A stretch of DNA of 64,000 nucleotides from NCBI RefSeq assembly GCF_000017545.1, contig NC_009718.1, positions 372,001 to 436,000 on the forward strand, read 5' to 3'. The notes below the pieces were generated by a model. The model saw only the letters and a program-made list of their open reading frames with translations, made no database searches and was not told the DNA's origin. This document shows positions 1 through 8,383 of the stretch, piece by piece. Position numbers and translations under genes: made by a program. The stretch's first letter is position 1. Each line of letters starts with the position of its first letter. The DNA comes from Fervidobacterium nodosum Rt17-B1. GTDB taxonomy: Bacteria > Thermotogota > Thermotogae > Thermotogales > Fervidobacteriaceae.

Positions 1-1545
1 ATGGACCAATGGTTTGTGAGTATGAAACCACTTGCGAAAAGGGCAATCGAAGCAGTTGAAAATGGAGAAGTAACTTTCATACCAGATAGATGGAAGAAGG
101 TTTACTTAAATTGGATGTACGAAATAAGAGATTGGTGTATAAGCAGGCAATTGTGGTGGGGACATAGGATACCTGTTTGGCAATGTCAAGATTGTGGACA
201 TTACAATGTGTCTGAAAATGAACCGGTGAAGTGTGAAAAATGTGGAAGTACAAATCTTAAGCAAGACGAAGATGTTTTGGATACTTGGTTTAGTTCAGCA
301 CTGTGGCCATTCAGTACTATGGGGTGGCCAGAAAAGACTCCTGACCTTGAAAGGTATTATCCAACAGATGTTCTAGTCACAGGGTTTGATATAATATTCT
401 TCTGGGTTGCCCGTATGATTATGATGGGTTATGAATTTATGGACGAAAAACCATTTAAAGAAGTATACATACACCAGCTTGTAAGAGATAAATACGGTAG
501 GAAGATGAGTAAATCTCTCGGTAACGGAATTGATCCTTTAGAGGTTATAGATGAATATGGTGCCGATCCGATGAGATTTACACTCGCTATTCTAGCTGCG
601 CAAGGTAGAGATTTGAAACTTGACGTAAGATTTTTTGATACATACAAGAAATTTGCAAATAAAATATGGAATGCTACAAGATTTGTGCTGATGAATCTTG
701 AAGATTTTGAGAAAGTTGATATCAAACTTTCTAAGCTTAAATTATCTGATAAATGGATACTTTCAAGGCTGCAGAAAACTATTCAAAAAATTTCGGAAGC
801 ACTTGACAGTTACGATTTCAACATCGCGGCAAATGAAATTTACAATTTCTTCTGGGATGAGTTGTGCGATTGGTACATCGAAGCCGTTAAAAACAGACTA
901 AAGACAGAAGAAAGAAAAGTTGTACAAAACGTTTTAGTTTACGTTCTAGATATGAGCCTTAGGCTTCTCCACCCATTCATGCCATTCCTAACTGAGGAAC
1001 TTTGGACAAAGTTACCGACAAGTGGAGAATCGATAGTTGTTGCTCAATGGCCAGAAATTGAAGAAAACTTTATTGACGAAAATTCAGAGAAGAGATTTAT
1101 GCAATTAATGAATATTATCAGAGGAATTAGAAATATAAGAGCTGAAGTCAATGTACCTCAATCTACAAAGGTTAAAACATTTGTCAAAGGTACTTTAACG
1201 GATGAAGAGCAGGAATATATTAAATTCCTTGGCAATGTTGAGAGCATTGAGTTTGTTGAAAAAAGGCCAGAACTTAGCGCAACCGCTTACATTTCTTTGG
1301 AAAACGAAGTCTATGTTTCACTTGGAACATTAATCGACGTGAAATCAGAAGTTGAAAGGCTTAGGAAAAAAGTTGAAAAACTCAAAAGCGATATGGAAAA
1401 ATTTGCTAAGAAGCTCGAAGATGAGAATTTCTTGAAGAATGCACCAGAAGATATTGTTGAAGAAACCAAAGAAAAGCAAAGGCTATTCCAAGAACAAATT
1501 GCAAGAATTGAACAAATTATCTCGGATTTGGAGGCAAAAGCGTGA
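1..1545 (+). CDS. valS: Valyl-tRNA synthetase, C-terminal part (5' end outside window)
   Basis: Charges tRNA-Val with valine in the cytoplasm. The window opens inside the gene: 514 residues are visible, whereas bacterial ValRS is about 860-900 residues, so the HIGH motif and most of the editing domain lie upstream. Visible parts are a zinc-ribbon-like Cys cluster (CQDCGHY and CEKCGST, residues about 62-85), the class I signature KMSKS (RKMSKSLGNGIDP, about 167-179), the anticodon-binding helical domain, and a C-terminal coiled coil rich in Lys and Glu (about 440-514), typical of the ValRS tRNA-binding arm. The ATG at position 1 is an internal methionine, not a start. The stop overlaps the GTG of folC by 4 nt, so the two are probably translationally coupled. 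Confidence 0.96.
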   Translation: MDQWFVSMKPLAKRAIEAVENGEVTFIPDRWKKVYLNWMYEIRDWCISRQLWWGHRIPVWQCQDCGHYNVSENEPVKCEKCGSTNLKQDEDVLDTWFSSALWPFSTMGWPEKTPDLERYYPTDVLVTGFDIIFFWVARMIMMGYEFMDEKPFKEVYIHQLVRDKYGRKMSKSLGNGIDPLEVIDEYGADPMRFTLAILAAQGRDLKLDVRFFDTYKKFANKIWNATRFVLMNLEDFEKVDIKLSKLKLSDKWILSRLQKTIQKISEALDSYDFNIAANEIYNFFWDELCDWYIEAVKNRLKTEERKVVQNVLVYVLDMSLRLLHPFMPFLTEELWTKLPTSGESIVVAQWPEIEENFIDENSEKRFMQLMNIIRGIRNIRAEVNVPQSTKVKTFVKGTLTDEEQEYIKFLGNVESIEFVEKRPELSATAYISLENEVYVSLGTLIDVKSEVERLRKKVEKLKSDMEKFAKKLEDENFLKNAPEDIVEETKEKQRLFQEQIARIEQIISDLEAKA

Positions 1546-2849
1546 GTGAGAATAAATTCATAGATATACTAAAATATCTTTATCAAACAAGGCCTTACAA
1601 TACAATGAAGTTAGGGCTTTTCAGAATAGAACAACTTCTCTCCAAGATGGGAAATCCCCATCTTGGAGTTAAATTTTTTCACGTAACAGGCTCAAATGGT
1701 AAGGGTAGCGTAACAACATTTCTTGAAAACTTAACGTATTACCATGGTCACAACGTTACGGGATTTTATTCACCACATCTTTCAACTATACTTGAAAGAT
1801 TTCATTGGAATACAAATTTGATAAATCAAGAAGAATTTGTCGATGCAGCGGAATACGTCAAAAAATATGCGGAAGAAATGGATAAAATTGGCGAAGAATT
1901 CTCACCAAGCTTTTTTGAATATATGACCGCTATGTATTTTCACTTAACAAAAGTTAAAAATGCAGAGTTTGGAAGTGTTGAAGTAGGACTTGGAGGTAGG
2001 TTTGATTCAACAAACGTAATTACACCTGTTGTTTCAGTCATCACAACCATCTCGTTAGAGCACACTAACGTACTTGGTAACACGCATGAAGAAATTGCTT
2101 TTGAAAAGGCTGGTATAATAAAATCCGGAGTTCCTGTAGTAATAGGTGAAATGCCAGAAGAAGCGAAAATTGTAATCAAAAACATTGCCAAAGAACGTGG
2201 TTCAAAGGTTTACGAGTATGGTAAAGATTTTTCAGCTGAAGTTGTAAAATATGATTTTAACAACAATATCTACAATTATTACGGAGACTCAACAGTAAAG
2301 AATATACCAGTTCGATTAAACGGAGTTCATCAGCTTTACAATTTGGCCATAGCTTTGAAAGCTTATGAAACTGTTGAAAAACTTTACGAAGAGAAAGTTC
2401 AAAATGCTTTCAGTAATGCTTTTATACCAGGTAGATTTGAGTTATTTGATGGGCTTATTCTTGATGGCTCTCATAACCCACAAGCTGCGGAAGCATTTGT
2501 CTCAAACATTGAACTTTACTTTTCTAACAAAAAACGCGTGGCTTTATTTGGCATCGTTGATGACAAAGACAAAATGGGTGTCTTAGAAAAGATAGGTCCA
2601 CAATTTGACACTTTGATAATAACAAGGCCACCAAACAAAAGGGCTCAAAAAATTGATGAAACATACGAAATAGCCAAAAAATACTGTAAAAACGTTATTT
2701 TAGAACCGGATCCTATAAAAGGTGTTGAATTACTTAAAAAAATTGATGGTGATGTTAAATTCATTACGGGTTCTTTCTATCTAATAGGATTGATAAGAGA
2801 TTATTTGAAAAATGGTTGCGTTAGTGAGGAATTAACCATAAGTAATTGA
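1542..2849 (+). CDS. folC: Bifunctional folylpolyglutamate synthase / dihydrofolate synthase
   Basis: ATP-dependent ligase that adds glutamate to dihydropteroate and to reduced folates. The 435-residue length is normal for FolC. The Mur-ligase-type P-loop is GSNGKGSVTTFLE (about residues 50-62), followed by the family segment EVGLGGRFDSTN and the C-terminal motif GRFELFDGLILDGSHNPQA, which places the substrate lysine/His loop. It starts at GTG inside the last codons of valS and reads through without interruption. Folate synthesis genes are not otherwise present in the window, so whether it acts mainly as synthase or polyglutamylase cannot be told. Confidence 0.95.
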   Translation: MSENKFIDILKYLYQTRPYNTMKLGLFRIEQLLSKMGNPHLGVKFFHVTGSNGKGSVTTFLENLTYYHGHNVTGFYSPHLSTILERFHWNTNLINQEEFVDAAEYVKKYAEEMDKIGEEFSPSFFEYMTAMYFHLTKVKNAEFGSVEVGLGGRFDSTNVITPVVSVITTISLEHTNVLGNTHEEIAFEKAGIIKSGVPVVIGEMPEEAKIVIKNIAKERGSKVYEYGKDFSAEVVKYDFNNNIYNYYGDSTVKNIPVRLNGVHQLYNLAIALKAYETVEKLYEEKVQNAFSNAFIPGRFELFDGLILDGSHNPQAAEAFVSNIELYFSNKKRVALFGIVDDKDKMGVLEKIGPQFDTLIITRPPNKRAQKIDETYEIAKKYCKNVILEPDPIKGVELLKKIDGDVKFITGSFYLIGLIRDYLKNGCVSEELTISN

Positions 2850-2874
2850 TAAGTATTTGTGGAGGTGATTTTTT

Positions 2875-3222
2875 CTGAGTGAGAAAAAAATAAGCGACGT
2901 TCTGAGAAATTTGATTAAACTGTTGGAAAAGAAAGAAGCAATTGAGCCTGTTGTATTAGATATGTCCAAAACAAGACTTTTAACAGACTATTTTGTAATA
3001 TGTACTGCGAATAGCAATATACACATGAAAAGTTTAAGAGATGAAATCGTTGATTTTTTCAATGAAATCGGCAAAGAACTTATTTACTACGACCGTGGTG
3101 AAGGTTACGACTGGATTTTAGTTGACGCTGGTGATATCGTCGTGCATATCTTCACAAAAAGCGCAAGAGAATTTTATGATATCGAGCATTTGTGGATAGA
3201 TGCCGAGAGGATTAGTTTGTAG
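2875..3222 (+). CDS. rsfS: Ribosomal silencing factor RsfS (Iojap family), probable CTG start
   Basis: RsfS binds uL14 on the 50S subunit and blocks subunit joining when nutrients are short. The core TRLLTDYFVICTANSNIHM and the tail YDWILVDAGDIVVHIF are diagnostic. Starting at the first ordinary codon (TTG, 2911) gives 103 residues, removes the first helix and has no ribosome site. A very strong GGAGGTGAT at 2861-2869 instead precedes a CTG at 2875 with 9 nt spacing. The resulting N-terminus (LSEKKISDVLRNLI) restores a family-typical 115 residues. Identity is sure; the CTG start is inferred from the ribosome site and the family's N-terminal helix. Confidence 0.9.
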   Translation: MSEKKISDVLRNLIKLLEKKEAIEPVVLDMSKTRLLTDYFVICTANSNIHMKSLRDEIVDFFNEIGKELIYYDRGEGYDWILVDAGDIVVHIFTKSAREFYDIEHLWIDAERISL

Positions 3223-3268
3223 TGTAATTTAGCATTATGTACTTGATTTTGTGGAAGGTAGTGGTGAA

Positions 3269-4501
3269 ATGTTAATAAGGAATGTTTACATATTAAGTGA
3301 TAAGCAATTAGTAAAAAGAGATATCCGTATTGAAGATAGCGTAATCAAGGAGATTTCAGACCGGATTTTCCCTAAATTAAATGAAGAAATATATGATTTT
3401 TCAGGAAAGATCGTTTTGCCTGGTTTTGTTAATACTCATTCTCACGTTGCTATGTCACTTTTTAGAGGTTTTGCCGAAGATATACCATTTAACGAATGGC
3501 TATTTAAAAAAATACTCCCAGCTGAAGAACGCTTAACTCCAGAAGCAGTTTATTACGGTAGTATCGTATCTATGATGGAAATGGTTTCACACGGTGTTGT
3601 GGCTTTTTGTGATATGTACTTTCACGAAGATATGGTTGCAAAAGCGGTGGCAGATTTTGGTATGAAAGCTCTCCTTACAAGGGGACTTGTGGATAAGAAC
3701 GGAGATGATAACGGGAGGTTAGAAGAAAATATACAGCTTTATAAAAAATGGCATGGATATGATAATAGAATCTATATTGGATTAGGTCCGCATGCTCCTT
3801 ACAGTTGTTCAAAAGACTATTTAATTAGAGTGATTGATATTGCGAAGACTTACGATGTTCCAGTAACAATGCACTTTTTTGAAAATAAATGGGAGTGGGA
3901 AAAATATACACCGCAAGAGATATTAAAAATCGGATTTAACGATGTTCACTTTATACCAGTTCATTGCACTCAGCTTGATGAAGAATCTATGAAACTTCTA
4001 AATGGTTCTTATCCATCTATAAACACTGTGAGTAATATGAAACTTGGAAATGGTATACCACCTATTTCAAATATGCTCAAAAATGGTATAAAGATAACAA
4101 TTGGAACAGATGGTCCTGCAAGCAACAATTCTCAAAGTGTACTTTTCGACCTTAGGGTTTCTGTTTTAAGTCAAAAGATGTTTTCTCCAGCTGAATTTAG
4201 TGTTAAAGAAGCATTTGATAGTATTACTGTAAATGGTTATGAAGCACTTAAATTAAAAGGTGGTAAGGTAGAAAAAAGCTATCCAGCTGATTTGATTTTC
4301 TTAGATACAGCTCATCCACAATTACAACCTTTGGATAATATTTTGAAAAACGTAATACATTCTTATACAGATACCGTTTATGCAACAATGGTTAATGGAA
4401 AATTTGTATACATAGATGGAAAATTTCCAACGATAGATGTTCAGGAGGTGCTTAAAAAATTTTCGATTTTCTCGAGGAAGGTTACAGGTATAGAAAGTTA
4501 A
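3269..4501 (+). CDS. mtaD: 5-methylthioadenosine/S-adenosylhomocysteine deaminase
   Basis: Zinc amidohydrolase that deaminates SAH and MTA to the inosyl compounds, the purine/methionine salvage step used by Thermotoga-type bacteria. Metal and catalytic motifs are all present: NTHSHVAMSLFRG (HxH), MHFFENKWEW, PVHCTQLDEE and GTDGPASNN. It is about 410 residues long, like the family. GTG at 3251 is also in frame, but ATG 3269 is better spaced behind the GGTGAA region, so I chose ATG. The 3' end carries, inside the coding sequence, the ribosome site (AGGAGGTG at 4443-4450) of the next gene. A guanine or other nucleoside deaminase of the same superfamily is a less likely alternative. Confidence 0.9.
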   Translation: MLIRNVYILSDKQLVKRDIRIEDSVIKEISDRIFPKLNEEIYDFSGKIVLPGFVNTHSHVAMSLFRGFAEDIPFNEWLFKKILPAEERLTPEAVYYGSIVSMMEMVSHGVVAFCDMYFHEDMVAKAVADFGMKALLTRGLVDKNGDDNGRLEENIQLYKKWHGYDNRIYIGLGPHAPYSCSKDYLIRVIDIAKTYDVPVTMHFFENKWEWEKYTPQEILKIGFNDVHFIPVHCTQLDEESMKLLNGSYPSINTVSNMKLGNGIPPISNMLKNGIKITIGTDGPASNNSQSVLFDLRVSVLSQKMFSPAEFSVKEAFDSITVNGYEALKLKGGKVEKSYPADLIFLDTAHPQLQPLDNILKNVIHSYTDTVYATMVNGKFVYIDGKFPTIDVQEVLKKFSIFSRKVTGIES

Positions 4502-5385
4502 GTGTGGAATTGAAAAAAAGATATGGCCAACGCGTGCAAAGGTTACCACTAAACGCAGGTTTCACATGCCCGAATAGAACAAACGGAAGACCAGGATGTT
4601 TATTTTGTGACGAAACAGGAAGTGGATTTAGTACATTTGCGGGTTACGATATAAAAAAACAAATTGAACTTATGAAAGAAAAATATAAGAAAAAAGGCAT
4701 AACAAAATTTATTGCATACTTTCAAAACTATACAAATACATACGCACCTATAGATATTTTAAAGCAAATTTACATTCAGGCCATCGATGATGATATTGTA
4801 CAGCTTGATATAGCTACAAGGCCAGATTACATTGATGAAAATGTGCTAAAACTTTTGAAAGAAATTAGTGAACAATACAATGTAAGTATTTCTCTAGACA
4901 TTGGTCTTCAAAGTGCAAATTACCATACGTTGGTTAAAGTTAATCGTGGCCATACCCTTGCAGAATACATATACGCGGTTAATCTCATAAAAAATTATGG
5001 TTTTGAAGTTGTTTCGCATGTTATACTCAACTTGCCTGGAGATAATATGCTGGATGTTATAGAGAGTGCTAAAATACTCTCTGCGTTGAAGGTTGATGGT
5101 GTAAAAATACATTCGCTTTACATAGTAGAAGGTACAATATTTGGAGAGATGTATAAATCAGGCAAATTGAATATATGTACTTTCGATGAGTATGTTAATA
5201 GAGTTATAACTTTTCTTGAATGGTTGTCGCCTCATATAGTTATTCACAGGCTTGTGGCTGATCCTCCACTAAATGGTACACTTTTTGGGAATTGGGGTAA
5301 GACAAAAAGCGAGATTATTTTGGAGATAGAGAAGCGTTTGAAAGAGAAAGATACTTATCAAGGTAAAAAAGCGAAAATATTATAG
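4459..5385 (+). CDS. YhcC/YtqA-type radical SAM protein, probable ATT start
   Basis: A radical SAM enzyme of the YhcC family (TIGR01212 type); its reaction is not firmly known. The FeS motif is CPNRTNGRPGCLFC, a CxxxxxxxCxxC arrangement typical of this family. The first standard codon, GTG 4504, has no ribosome site and deletes conserved sequence. Reading upstream in frame gives FDFLEEGYRYRKLSVEL, matching the RY...LKKRYG N-terminus as I recall it in YhcC and YtqA. The only plausible initiator after the upstream stop (4453-4455) is ATT at 4459, 10 nt after a perfect GGAGG at 4444-4448. That start gives 308 residues, the usual family length, and overlaps mtaD by 43 nt. The function of the family is open; the start is inference. 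Confidence 0.82.
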   Translation: MFDFLEEGYRYRKLSVELKKRYGQRVQRLPLNAGFTCPNRTNGRPGCLFCDETGSGFSTFAGYDIKKQIELMKEKYKKKGITKFIAYFQNYTNTYAPIDILKQIYIQAIDDDIVQLDIATRPDYIDENVLKLLKEISEQYNVSISLDIGLQSANYHTLVKVNRGHTLAEYIYAVNLIKNYGFEVVSHVILNLPGDNMLDVIESAKILSALKVDGVKIHSLYIVEGTIFGEMYKSGKLNICTFDEYVNRVITFLEWLSPHIVIHRLVADPPLNGTLFGNWGKTKSEIILEIEKRLKEKDTYQGKKAKIL

Positions 5386-5417
5386 ATATTAAAATATTTT
5401 ATAGATATTAAAATATT
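5381..5417. repeat. Imperfect tandem repeat ahead of a terminator
   Basis: An 18-19 bp unit, TATAGATATTAAAATATT, occurs twice in tandem (5381-5398 and about 5400-5417). The second copy runs into the left arm of the long terminator hairpin. It begins inside the stop region of the radical SAM gene. It looks like a small slippage duplication at the 3' end of the transcript. Confidence 0.7.
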
Positions 5418-5464
5418 AAAGAAGAATCCGCCGGTTTAACCGGCGGATTCTCTTTAATATTTTA
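5408..5464. terminator. Long bidirectional terminator between convergent genes
   Basis: A perfect 11 bp GC-rich core, GAATCCGCCGG / CCGGCGGATTC (5424-5434 and 5440-5450, loop TTTAA), is extended outward by about 13 AT pairs with one bulged A. The A-run/T-run flanks make it able to stop transcription both from the radical SAM gene (+) and from the solute-binding-protein gene (-) that ends at 5479. Confidence 0.92.
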
Positions 5465-5478
5465 CTTTTTAAATTAAA

Positions 5479-7332
5479 TTATTGTTGTTTGTATACTGAG
5501 TAGAAGTCCATACCAGGTCTCATTGGGTTATCGTACCAACCTTTGACCCAGGTTCTTTGTACGCGTACTCCAATTGGTTGATATACTGGGACACTGATAC
5601 AATTGTCAACTACGAATTTTTGAATCTGTACATAAAGTTTTGCACGTGCTTGAGGATCTGTCTCTGCGGCTGCTTGTTCAATAAGTTCATCTAGGCTTTT
5701 TCCACCAAGTTCTTTTCTTGGTGTGCTAACAAATTTTCTAAATCCTTCACCTTGTCTGCCAGAGTAATCACCGTTGCTGTGGTAGTATGTAAAGATGAAG
5801 TTATCTGGGTCTGGGTAATCTGCAAGCCATCCAAGGATGAATACTGGTAATTCACCACGTTTTGTTGCATCAAGGAATGTTGGCCATTGCAACGGTTGTA
5901 CGTCTATCTTTGCCTTTCCAGGTGCAGCCATTTCAAGGTACATCTTAACCATTTCAGCAACTCTTTGCCTTCCTACGTTACCTTGGTTATATGCTACACT
6001 GAATTTGAATCCTTTTGCCCATGCTTGACCATTCCATGCTTTTTTCAAGTTGTCTTGTACAGTTTTAACGTTGAATTTGTAGAGTGGTAAAGATGGATCA
6101 AAGCCGAGTAATCCTTCTGGAAGAGCTGTTGGTATTCTCTTACCGAAGCCTTTCAAAACATCTCTAATAAGTGCATCGTAGTTAATTGCTGCGGCAACTG
6201 CTTTTCTTGCATATATATCGCTGAAGAAGTCTGGATTTATACCATTTCCATCAAGTTTACCACTACCAATGTACTTGCTTGATGTGTTAACTGTCCAGTT
6301 GAATGCTAAAACTGTAACAGAAAGTGTTGGTATATTTTCGATGATTTGAATGTCTTTGTTTCCTCTGAGTTGATCAAGGTATTCAAGAACAACAGCTATT
6401 GAGTCTGCGTCACCTTTCTCAAGCATTGCTTTTCTTGTTGACCATTCATCGATACCCCAGATGATAACTTTCTTAATCTTTGCTGGTTCTCTCCAGTAGT
6501 TTTCGTTTGCTACCAATGTAACTTTTTGTTGCTTTCTATCCCACTCTACGAATTTGTATGGTCCTGTACCCATCGCGTATGAGTAAAGTGGTGATTCTTC
6601 TTTTTGCATGCCTTTCCATTTCCACCATGTTTCAGCTTTTCCATCCCACAAACCAAGTTTTATACATGTTTCTTTATCAAGAATAGCTGCCCAGTGTGCA
6701 CTTTGCGCTATGATGTTCATAAATGGTGCGTATGGTCTGACAAGTTTAATTACTACATTGTCACCTTGGACCTCAATTGCTGGGTCAACTACTTTTTTAT
6801 AGAAATCGATAACTTTTTGCTTGTAATCTGCTTTTGGTTCTCCGGTTTTTGCATCAAATATTTCACTGACAGGTTTACCAACGAATTCTTCAAGTGCTTC
6901 ATCTCTTGAATGAACACCGAAAATAGCGTACCAGAGCATCCACATTGGACCGCCTTCTGGATCATACAACAATCCTCTTTCAAATGAGTACTCAACATCT
7001 TCTGGTGTTAGTAGGTTACCGTTGTGGAACTTTACGTTCTTTCTAATAGGAAATACGTATGTCTTTCCACCGTCTTTGACAAGTCCGTTCTTTACTGTTG
7101 GAACTTCTGTTGCCAATCTTGGTTCGAATTCGCTAACGCTTCTACCCTTGTAAGCAATAAGGTTTTCGTAAACGTTGTAAAGTACCTCACCACTTGACGT
7201 ATCGTAAGCAAGATGTGGGTCGAGGGTATCTGGTTCACCGATCGTTGCTTCAACGTATACTGTTGGGTCAAATGCCGCAAGTGCCAAAATTGCCACAAAA
7301 ATACCAAGGATAACTACTAACCACTTTTTCAC
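5479..7332 (-). CDS. Family 5 extracellular solute-binding protein (oligopeptide/oligosaccharide ABC type)
   Basis: Exported binding protein that delivers peptides or short sugars to an ABC importer. A hydrophobic signal peptide covers residues 1-20 (KKWLVVILGIFVAILALAAF) with no lipobox cysteine, so it is probably periplasmic rather than a lipoprotein. It is followed by the SBP_bac_5 start TIGEPDTLDPHLAYD, and by LPVFILGWLADYPDPDNF near the C-terminus, characteristic of this family. The 617 residues are slightly long for the family, as is usual in Thermotogales. It starts with GTG behind AAGGGGGGAT. No permease or ATPase gene is adjacent, so this is an orphan binding protein. In Thermotogales many members of this family bind oligosaccharides, so the substrate is open. 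Confidence 0.93.
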   Translation of the reverse strand: MKKWLVVILGIFVAILALAAFDPTVYVEATIGEPDTLDPHLAYDTSSGEVLYNVYENLIAYKGRSVSEFEPRLATEVPTVKNGLVKDGGKTYVFPIRKNVKFHNGNLLTPEDVEYSFERGLLYDPEGGPMWMLWYAIFGVHSRDEALEEFVGKPVSEIFDAKTGEPKADYKQKVIDFYKKVVDPAIEVQGDNVVIKLVRPYAPFMNIIAQSAHWAAILDKETCIKLGLWDGKAETWWKWKGMQKEESPLYSYAMGTGPYKFVEWDRKQQKVTLVANENYWREPAKIKKVIIWGIDEWSTRKAMLEKGDADSIAVVLEYLDQLRGNKDIQIIENIPTLSVTVLAFNWTVNTSSKYIGSGKLDGNGINPDFFSDIYARKAVAAAINYDALIRDVLKGFGKRIPTALPEGLLGFDPSLPLYKFNVKTVQDNLKKAWNGQAWAKGFKFSVAYNQGNVGRQRVAEMVKMYLEMAAPGKAKIDVQPLQWPTFLDATKRGELPVFILGWLADYPDPDNFIFTYYHSNGDYSGRQGEGFRKFVSTPRKELGGKSLDELIEQAAAETDPQARAKLYVQIQKFVVDNCISVPVYQPIGVRVQRTWVKGWYDNPMRPGMDFYSVYKQQ

Positions 7333-7401
7333 AAAAATCCCCCCTTCAAAAAGGATGTGATTTGGGAAAAATTTTTTACAAAAATTTTTCTAACCTTTAT
7401 T

Positions 7402-7410
7402 ATTATACCA
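7402..7410 (-). promoter_or_regulatory. Extended -10 promoter of the solute-binding-protein gene
   Basis: On the minus strand TGGTATAAT, a consensus extended -10, lies about 70 nt upstream of the GTG. No good -35 hexamer is visible at 17 nt, which fits an extended -10 promoter. Confidence 0.6.
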
Positions 7411-7532
7411 CATATTTAAAAATTTCTGCAAATATAAATTTTAGAATTTTAAAAGACAATTCAATGTGCTTAATTTTTTTAATCATTAAAATTTGGCCCT
7501 AATCAAAAATTTTAAAATATATAAAAAATTAA

Positions 7533-7559
7533 GAGGAGTACCCATTTAGGTCACTCCTC
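7533..7559 (-). terminator. Rho-independent terminator of the secreted-protein gene
   Basis: GAGGAGT (7533-7539) pairs with ACTCCTC (7553-7559), with an inner ACC/GGT pairing and a bulge. On the minus strand it is followed by a T-rich tail, about 95 nt after the stop of the 7655-8266 gene. Confidence 0.8.
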
Positions 7560-7654
7560 ATTCTTTCTAGAAGGTTTGATTTTACTTTCCTAAATTTCTT
7601 TTCAAATTTCGGAACAAAAACCCGCCGAAGTTGCTTAAAAACTTTGGATAGAAA

Positions 7655-8266
7655 TTATTTTTTTTCTATTCTGAAGCCTAACTGAGTATTAATTTTGAAT
7701 GTTTTTCCACTGATTGTCAATTCTGTAGGTATATTCACTGTCTTTTTTACTCCTGTAATTTTAAATGAATCGCCAGCTTTCAAATTCTTCCATATCGGTA
7801 TTATTTGGGCAGGAATTTTGTATTCTTTATTTTCTGAGTCTATAAGTACAATTGTTGATGATGTTTTTGTAATTTCTATATTCTTGATTTCGAATTCGAT
7901 ACTTATCGTATCTTCTCCAATAATTTGTTTTTGAACCTGGATTTTATATCCACCAGTTTCAATATACAATGGTACTAAGAATGTTAATTTCTCTCCTTTG
8001 ACTGTTACTCTTTCTCCAGTTTTTACTGCAGTGGGATTAGCAAATGAAAGTGAAACTCTGATATCTTCTTCACCTGTAGAAACAACTATATATCCATTCC
8101 CACGGAAGTTCATAACAACTTCTTTTATATCACCCGAAATCTCAAACTGACTTTCTTCCAATGTTAGTATAGATTTAAGAGGTTCGAAAGGTTTAGAAAG
8201 TGTTGTTATAGAGAAACCTAGTATAAGAATAGTAATTAGAAACAAGGTACTCAAAAGTTTTTTCAT
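7655..8266 (-). CDS. Secreted beta-rich protein of unknown function
   Basis: I do not recognise a family. The protein has 203 residues from ATG 8266, spaced 8 nt from GGGAGGTG; the in-frame GTG at 8275 overlaps that site and is unlikely. Residues 1-24 form a signal peptide (KKLLSTLFLITILILGFSI). The rest alternates short hydrophobic and charged stretches, as in beta-sandwich or OB-like folds, with two similar halves each ending in a segment about added ligands or metals (GERVTVKGEKLTF and GDSFKITGVKKTV). It has no cysteine pairs and no transmembrane segment after the signal. It has its own terminator and lies between nfi and the binding protein, which gives no functional clue. Confidence 0.75.
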   Translation of the reverse strand: MKKLLSTLFLITILILGFSITTLSKPFEPLKSILTLEESQFEISGDIKEVVMNFRGNGYIVVSTGEEDIRVSLSFANPTAVKTGERVTVKGEKLTFLVPLYIETGGYKIQVQKQIIGEDTISIEFEIKNIEITKTSSTIVLIDSENKEYKIPAQIIPIWKNLKAGDSFKITGVKKTVNIPTELTISGKTFKINTQLGFRIEKK

Positions 8267-8383
8267 ACTCCTCACCTCCCGAGTTTGAGATTTTGGAGTA
8301 TTTTTTATCTATTCATATTGTATTAAATTCAAACTTAAAAAATCCTTAGAATTTTTCGTCAGGATAAGATTTACAAAATCAAA

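Larger units (their letters stand above)
7333..7654. other. Intergenic region, 322 bp
   Basis: No open frame with coding character. It holds the promoter of the binding-protein gene (7402-7410) and the terminator of the gene at 7655 (7533-7559), both on the minus strand. The rest is very AT-rich with runs of A and T. Confidence 0.7.
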
